DNA from: Candidatus Acetothermia bacterium
Lineage (GTDB): Bacteria; Bipolaricaulota; Bipolaricaulia; Bipolaricaulales; Bipolaricaulaceae
Reading direction: 5' to 3'
Assembly: GCA_023255835.1 (NCBI GenBank)
Contig: JAGDVW010000022.1
Span: 1-8,798 of the forward strand
Length of the DNA stretch: 8,798 nucleotides
Within the stretch, counting starts at the first letter, position 1. Each line of letters opens with the position of its first letter. This document shows, in pieces, positions 5,950-8,798 of the stretch. Below the pieces are notes generated by a model. It worked only from the letters and a program-made list of their open reading frames with translations. It was not told where the DNA came from and did no database searches. The translations under genes were made by a program, and so were the position numbers.

Positions 5950-6831
5950 CTAAATGAGGGAGGGCAACCGCCGATCCCTGCCATGTAGCGCGTCGAGGTA
6001 AGCCTGCCAAATCTTCAAAGTTTTATAAAGGGAGGCCACAAGCCATTCCCGCACGGGATCGCGGGGGCCAAGCACGGTATGGATATGGGCTTGAACTCCG
6101 TCCTTGGGGGGCTTCCTTTTCAGCCAGCGGGAGAGGGCGTCGAGAACGAGGAAAAGCTGGGCCAATCGTTCCGGGGCGAGCTCGGGCATTTCCACCAAAG
6201 CCTCGCGGCAGACCCGGACCTCCGGGGGTTGCCCGGCTTTGATCCCTTCGGCCAGGCGGCGGATATTCACGAAAACGTTGTAGGAGCAGGCGTGGCGGAG
6301 GAGCCTGGGAAGCGGACCTTCTTCCCCACCCACCAGGGCCTGAGTGAGGGGGAACTTTGCCTGGTCGGCCCAGGTTTCCAACACGGCGTCGGTGGCGACC
6401 CAACCGTGGCCCATGGCCAAAAGGGCCTCGCCCACCGCCCGCGCCGCCTCCGCCTTTTCCAGATCAGGCCTGCCAAGGTATTTCCCCATTTCCCCCGCCT
6501 CTTTCCCCTCCGCCCAAGACAAAAATTCCTGGCCGGAAGCCTGCAGGCGTTGATAAACGGAAAGCGGGATATCGCCGCAGCCGCCCAAGTGCGGCCCGGG
6601 GCGGGCCGAGCCGATCATGGCTAACACTTGCTCCAGTCCATCGAAGAACCGATGGGCACAGGGCTCAAAGCCCCAGCGCGGGAAAAGATCGCGCACCAAA
6701 AGGGCCCAACGCGGGAGATCCCCATTCTCCGCGAACTCGTTCAAAAACAAAATCTCTTCATCGAAATCCTCCCGGCCATCGATCCCAGGGAGCTCCCACC
6801 ACTCCAGGACCCTTTTTTCCGAGATTTTCAC
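5950..6831 (-). CDS. hypothetical protein, 293 residues, family not recognised
   Basis: This protein has no signal peptide or membrane segment and looks soluble and mostly helical. The N-terminal half contains several tryptophans and the acidic stretch GREDFDEEILF (19-29). A glycine- and cysteine-containing segment (GPHLGGCGDIP) lies near residues 79-89, and a hydrophobic helix (LAQLFLVLDALSRWL) near 224-238. I see no known catalytic motif and do not assign a function. It starts with GTG at 6831, preceded by GGTGGAGGG at a good distance of about five bases, so the start is well supported although the codon is not ATG. It is the first gene of the leftward run; upp begins 39 bases after its stop. 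Whether it works with upp or only shares a transcript cannot be told. The open frame, ribosome site and placement make it a real gene. Confidence 0.8.
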   Translation of the reverse strand: MKISEKRVLEWWELPGIDGREDFDEEILFLNEFAENGDLPRWALLVRDLFPRWGFEPCAHRFFDGLEQVLAMIGSARPGPHLGGCGDIPLSVYQRLQASGQEFLSWAEGKEAGEMGKYLGRPDLEKAEAARAVGEALLAMGHGWVATDAVLETWADQAKFPLTQALVGGEEGPLPRLLRHACSYNVFVNIRRLAEGIKAGQPPEVRVCREALVEMPELAPERLAQLFLVLDALSRWLKRKPPKDGVQAHIHTVLGPRDPVREWLVASLYKTLKIWQAYLDALHGRDRRLPSLI

Positions 6832-6874
6832 CTGAGCCCTCCACCTGTGGAAAAGAGTGTTACTTACGCAACAA

Positions 6875-6903
6875 TAAACAAGGCCCCGCCGTTTTGCTAT
6901 TCT
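6875..6903 (+). promoter_or_regulatory. weak candidate promoter for the DUF4384 gene
   Basis: TAAACA (6875-6880), a 17-base spacer and TATTCT (6898-6903) match the consensus at 4 of 6 positions each. The -10 box overlaps that of the opposing promoter, so the two would exclude each other. The leader would be about 100 bases. The boxes are weak and this is a tentative call. Confidence 0.3.
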
Positions 6904-6926
6904 ACTGCGTTATGCTCCCCCGACAA
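6899..6926 (-). promoter_or_regulatory. candidate promoter of the leftward operon
   Basis: On the minus strand TTGTCG (6921-6926) and TAGAAT (6899-6904) are separated by 16 bases. They match sigma70 boxes at 4 of 6 and 5 of 6 positions. Initiation would be near 6892, leaving a leader of about 60 bases before the GTG at 6831. No other candidate upstream of that gene is better. Confidence 0.5.
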
Positions 6927-6930
6927 AATC

Positions 6931-6974
6931 GGTTCCGGCCAGGGTTAGACGGCCTCGGGCTCCACCGCGGAACC
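6931..6974. repeat. 7-bp inverted repeat in the divergent intergenic region
   Basis: GGTTCCG (6931-6937) and CGGAACC (6968-6974) are exact reverse complements around a 30-base GC-rich loop. It lies in the expected 5' leader of the DUF4384 gene and could be an RNA stem or a protein-binding site. No T-run follows, so it is not an intrinsic terminator. Confidence 0.4.
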
Positions 6975-7014
6975 TGGAAACGGGGTGGGGTGTAATTTAA
7001 GCGAGGTGGTGGAA

Positions 7015-7734
7015 ATGAGGAGCCTCTTGGTCTTGGTGGGATTAGGAGCGTTGGCCCTCGGCGGGCTTGTCCAGGCCCAGCCCCCACCCTTGGGGATCGT
7101 GCCCCAGCCGGTGCCAGGGCTTTCCGTATCCATCTGGATGGAGAAGGCTCAATATTATGTGGGGGAGAGCGCCCGGTTTTTCGTGTATCTCTCACAACCC
7201 GCTTACCTCTACGTTTTTGATATTGAACCCAGCGGATACATCCGCCTGATCTTCCCCAATTACTACTCCCCAAACCCTTGGAAGCCGGCGGGAACCCATG
7301 TTTTTCCCGACGGGAATTATGTATTTCGGGTACAGCCCCCAAGCGGTACGGAAACCCTGCAGGCCGTGGCCTGCCTCCAGCCCCTTCCCGTGCCTTTGGG
7401 AGATCAAGATGATCCTTATCCCCTCCTTGGCCCTGATCCCCAATCCTGCCGGACCACGGTCCTCGGCCTCATCCCGCAGCAGAACTGTGCGACAGCTTGG
7501 GCGACTTTCCAAATTTTGCCGGCAGCCATGGGCTATCCTTGCCCCCCTTGTGTGATAGGGCCTTGCCCCCCTTGCTTTGGGATCTGGCCGGGCATGTGTT
7601 GGTACTACGACCCGAACACCAATTCCTGGCAAGTGGTGATCGGCGAATGCGCAAAGCCCGGGTGGTGTTGGTGCCTGGGCGCCGACGGAAAATGGCACTT
7701 CCAAATCAACATCTGCTTTGGAAATTGTCCATAG
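7015..7734 (+). CDS. secreted DUF4384 protein with cysteine-rich, CPPC-repeat tail
   Basis: From the ATG at 7015 the protein has 239 residues. Residues 1-21 are a signal peptide (MR, then LLVLVGLGALALGGL, cleavage likely after VQA), so it acts outside the cytoplasm. Residues about 36-125 match the DUF4384 pattern: KAQYYVGE, then FFVYLSQPAYLYVFDI, GYIRLIFPN, HVFPDGNY and a P-S-G-T-E-T-L-Q-A-V segment. This beta-sandwich is common in bacterial envelope proteins of unknown role. The last 65 residues are rich in C, W, P and G. CPPC occurs twice, eight residues apart, and the mature chain has 13 cysteines, an odd number. An earlier frame start at 6985 would put ten residues before the signal peptide; GAGGTGG at 7003-7009 supports 7015. 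The gene is convergent with the next. Confidence 0.85.
   Translation: MRSLLVLVGLGALALGGLVQAQPPPLGIVPQPVPGLSVSIWMEKAQYYVGESARFFVYLSQPAYLYVFDIEPSGYIRLIFPNYYSPNPWKPAGTHVFPDGNYVFRVQPPSGTETLQAVACLQPLPVPLGDQDDPYPLLGPDPQSCRTTVLGLIPQQNCATAWATFQILPAAMGYPCPPCVIGPCPPCFGIWPGMCWYYDPNTNSWQVVIGECAKPGWCWCLGADGKWHFQINICFGNCP
7537..7574 (+). repeat. tandem 24-bp duplication encoding two CPPC units
   Basis: The 14-base string CCTTGCCCCCCTTG occurs at 7537-7550 and again at 7561-7574. The 24-base offset equals eight codons, so the reading frame is kept and CPPC is encoded twice (PCPPCVIG then PCPPCFGI). A small in-frame duplication is the simplest origin. Confidence 0.75.
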
Positions 7735-7752
7735 GGAGCAGGGTGGGCTTCC

Positions 7753-8205
7753 CTAGCCCTGACACGCCCTTTTGAGGGCCAAAAGGGAGGCCCACCATCC
7801 TCCCAAATATTTTTCTTCTTCCGCTACAAGGATTTTCCCGGCGCTCCGCGCTAAATAAATGGTCAAGAGCCATCGGGCTGGTTCCACTCCCACTTTCTGG
7901 AAAAGGAGACCGGGGGAGAGCACCGCTTGAGGAGGGAAGGGCTCGATCCCTTCAATTTGCTCCAAATGTTGGCCATGGACCCTCTTTAGCTCGAGTTTTC
8001 CGGGCATGGAGCTAGTGGCCTGAAGGAGGGCCTCTAAAAGCTCGGGCAGGGCATCGGCCCCGAAATCCGGGCCGATCGTCCAGGAGAGCCACCAGGGTGG
8101 CCCTTCCCGCGCGGGCGTAATGCGCAGGAACACCGGCGGCTGATACGGGGGGAGTCCCCTCACCTTTTGCCAGCGCCGCCGCCCTTCCCTAACCCAAAGG
8201 CCCAT
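7753..8205 (-). CDS. small hypothetical protein, 150 residues
   Basis: I do not recognise this protein. It has a basic, proline-rich N-terminus (REGRRRWQKVRGLPPYQPP), a PWWLSWTIGPDFG segment (37-49), a leucine-rich helix (ALPELLEALLQ) and a C-terminal part ending GGWWASLLALKRACQG. No signal peptide or membrane helix is evident, so it is probably cytoplasmic. The only possible start downstream of the in-frame TAA is the ATG at 8205; the purine-rich GGGAGG lies about eleven bases upstream, further than usual. The gene is convergent with the DUF4384 gene, with 18 bases between the stops, and divergent from the next gene. No competing long frame covers this region on the other strand, which supports a real gene. 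A spurious frame in GC-rich DNA cannot be excluded. Confidence 0.62.
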   Translation of the reverse strand: MGLWVREGRRRWQKVRGLPPYQPPVFLRITPAREGPPWWLSWTIGPDFGADALPELLEALLQATSSMPGKLELKRVHGQHLEQIEGIEPFPPQAVLSPGLLFQKVGVEPARWLLTIYLARSAGKILVAEEEKYLGGWWASLLALKRACQG

Positions 8206-8292
8206 CCCCCGATCATCCTCCCTTTTCCCCTGATCCCCAAGGGGACGGAAAGCCTTTGGTGGTCCGATTTCCCGGCTTTCCTGGGGTTAAGG

Positions 8293-8322
8293 TTGACATT
8301 TTCCGTCAGAAATTAAGATAAT
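8293..8322 (+). promoter_or_regulatory. strong sigma70-type promoter
   Basis: A perfect TTGACA (8293-8298) and GATAAT (8317-8322, 5 of 6) are 18 bases apart. Initiation near 8329 leaves a leader of about 18 bases carrying the ribosome site of the gene at 8347. It is the best promoter in the window. Confidence 0.8.
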
Positions 8323-8332
8323 TGCGAGTGCT

Positions 8333-8340
8333 GGAGGGGG
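8333..8340 (+). promoter_or_regulatory. ribosome binding site of the secreted NEW3-like gene
   Basis: GGAGGGGG lies six bases before the ATG at 8347 and, with the promoter just upstream, fixes that start. Confidence 0.75.
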
Positions 8341-8346
8341 TGGCTG

Positions 8347-8798
8347 ATGGGAAACCGCTTCAGAGCGGGCTGGCTTGGCCTGGTAGTTTTCGTGAGCCTC
8401 CTTGGAGTTGCAGCGGAAAGGTCTTTTCTTTTTTACACCGAATATCCAACCGTCGTCATCTCCCCCGAGCGGGACCTCTCTTTGGAGATGGTTTTGCAAA
8501 ACCTCGGCCCAGGTCCCGAGACCGTCCTCCTAAAAGTGGATGGACCATCGGGATGGAACACCTGGTTTGAGACGAGCTCTTACCCCACTTTGCAGATCGG
8601 CGCGGTCTACCTCCTTCCTGATCCGGAGAAGAAGACCACCATCAAATTCCGGGCCCGACCGCCGAGCGGGGCCAAGGCCGGCTCCTATACCTTCACCCTC
8701 ACCGCTTCCACCGCGGACAACAAGCTCTCCCAAACTGTGAGCGTTCAGGTTTTGCTCCAAAGCGCCGGGACCCCTGAGACCCCGAAGGAGACGAAACT
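8347..8798 (+). CDS. secreted protein with NEW3-like beta-sandwich domain (3' truncated by window edge)
   Basis: The frame starts at ATG 8347 and is still open at the last base, so only the first 150 residues are visible. Residues 1-23 form a signal peptide: basic start GNRFRAG, hydrophobic core WLGLVVFVSLLGV, likely cleavage after VAA. The mature part resembles NEW3/CARDB-type immunoglobulin-like domains: TEYPTVVISPERDLSLEM, then VLQNLGPGPETVLLKVDGP, GWNTWF, a P-D-P-E-K-K-T-T-I turn, PSGAKAGSYTFTLTA and SVQVLLQ. Such domains occur in secreted and surface proteins as binding or spacer modules. After residue about 140 a threonine-, proline- and glutamate-rich stretch begins (GTPETPKETK), probably a linker to further domains outside the window. 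Promoter and ribosome site are strong, so expression may be high. The domain assignment is by pattern and moderately sure. Confidence 0.75.
   Translation, partial: MGNRFRAGWLGLVVFVSLLGVAAERSFLFYTEYPTVVISPERDLSLEMVLQNLGPGPETVLLKVDGPSGWNTWFETSSYPTLQIGAVYLLPDPEKKTTIKFRARPPSGAKAGSYTFTLTASTADNKLSQTVSVQVLLQSAGTPETPKETK

Larger units (their letters stand above)
2477..6831 (-). other. predicted five-gene leftward operon
   Basis: Gene order in transcription is the 293-residue unknown, upp, the SDR, the TIM-barrel protein and the MFS transporter. Gaps are 39 bases, a 4-base ATGA overlap, 1 base and a 4-base ATGA overlap. Only the first gene has a clear Shine-Dalgarno site. This supports one transcript with coupled translation, perhaps with an extra start before upp. 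Confidence 0.75.

Noticed and set aside
6357..6995. A 212-codon plus-strand open frame opposite the 293-residue gene
   Set aside because: Its product is dominated by P and R, as expected from the reverse of a GC-rich gene, and it crosses the intergenic promoter region.
8234..8245. TCCCCAAGGGGA near-palindrome between the small hypothetical gene and the promoter at 8293
   Set aside because: The two-base loop cannot form a normal hairpin, no T-run follows, and such short GC repeats are expected by chance here.
1..8798. Mobile element, CRISPR array or defence system
   Set aside because: I found no transposase, integrase, terminal repeats, spaced repeats, toxin-antitoxin pair or nuclease-helicase set. 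The tRNA shows no downstream attachment-site duplication that I could see.

Overview
The window is a gene-dense, GC-rich stretch of bacterial chromosome. Bacterial hallmarks are ribosomal protein L32, D-aminoacyl-tRNA deacylase, uracil phosphoribosyltransferase, Shine-Dalgarno sites and a sigma70-type promoter. There are no phage, transposon or CRISPR signs and no rRNA. High GC, very tight packing and secreted DUF4384 and NEW3-type proteins would fit a thermophilic or poorly sampled lineage (Deinococcus-Thermus-like or Bipolaricaulota-like), but no marker here fixes the phylum.

Layout. (1) 1-2474, plus strand. The 3' end of a DUF58 protein overlaps a small membrane protein. A tRNA with anticodon CAT follows, then a degenerate RNase H-like protein, dtd and rpmF. 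The second half is a translation-themed run in which the tRNA is wedged between two coding regions with 3- and 4-base gaps. (2) 2477-6831, minus strand. Five genes run leftward: an unrecognised 293-aa protein, upp, a FabG-like short-chain dehydrogenase, a xylose-isomerase-like TIM-barrel protein and an MFS transporter. The last four overlap or nearly abut and have weak or no Shine-Dalgarno sites of their own, so they look translationally coupled. A second promoter may sit just before upp. (3) 6832-7014, a divergent control region, followed by a secreted DUF4384 protein with a cysteine-rich tail containing a duplicated CPPC motif. (4) 7753-8205, a small minus-strand hypothetical gene convergent with it. 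(5) A clear promoter at 8293-8322 drives a secreted NEW3-like protein that runs off the right end.

How the genes work together. upp salvages uracil. The dehydrogenase, TIM-barrel protein and transporter could form a sugar or polyol uptake and conversion pathway, but no substrate can be read from sequence. dtd and L32 both serve translation, and the RNase H-like protein has lost most of its catalytic residues. The longest gene-free stretches are 6832-7014 (183 bp) and 8206-8346 (141 bp). No gap exceeds 300 bp.

Best leads for something new are the catalytically degenerate RNase H fold cotranscribed with a tRNA, the possible leaderless mRNA made by tRNA 3' processing, and the CPPC-repeat secreted protein. 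None amounts to a demonstrated new system.
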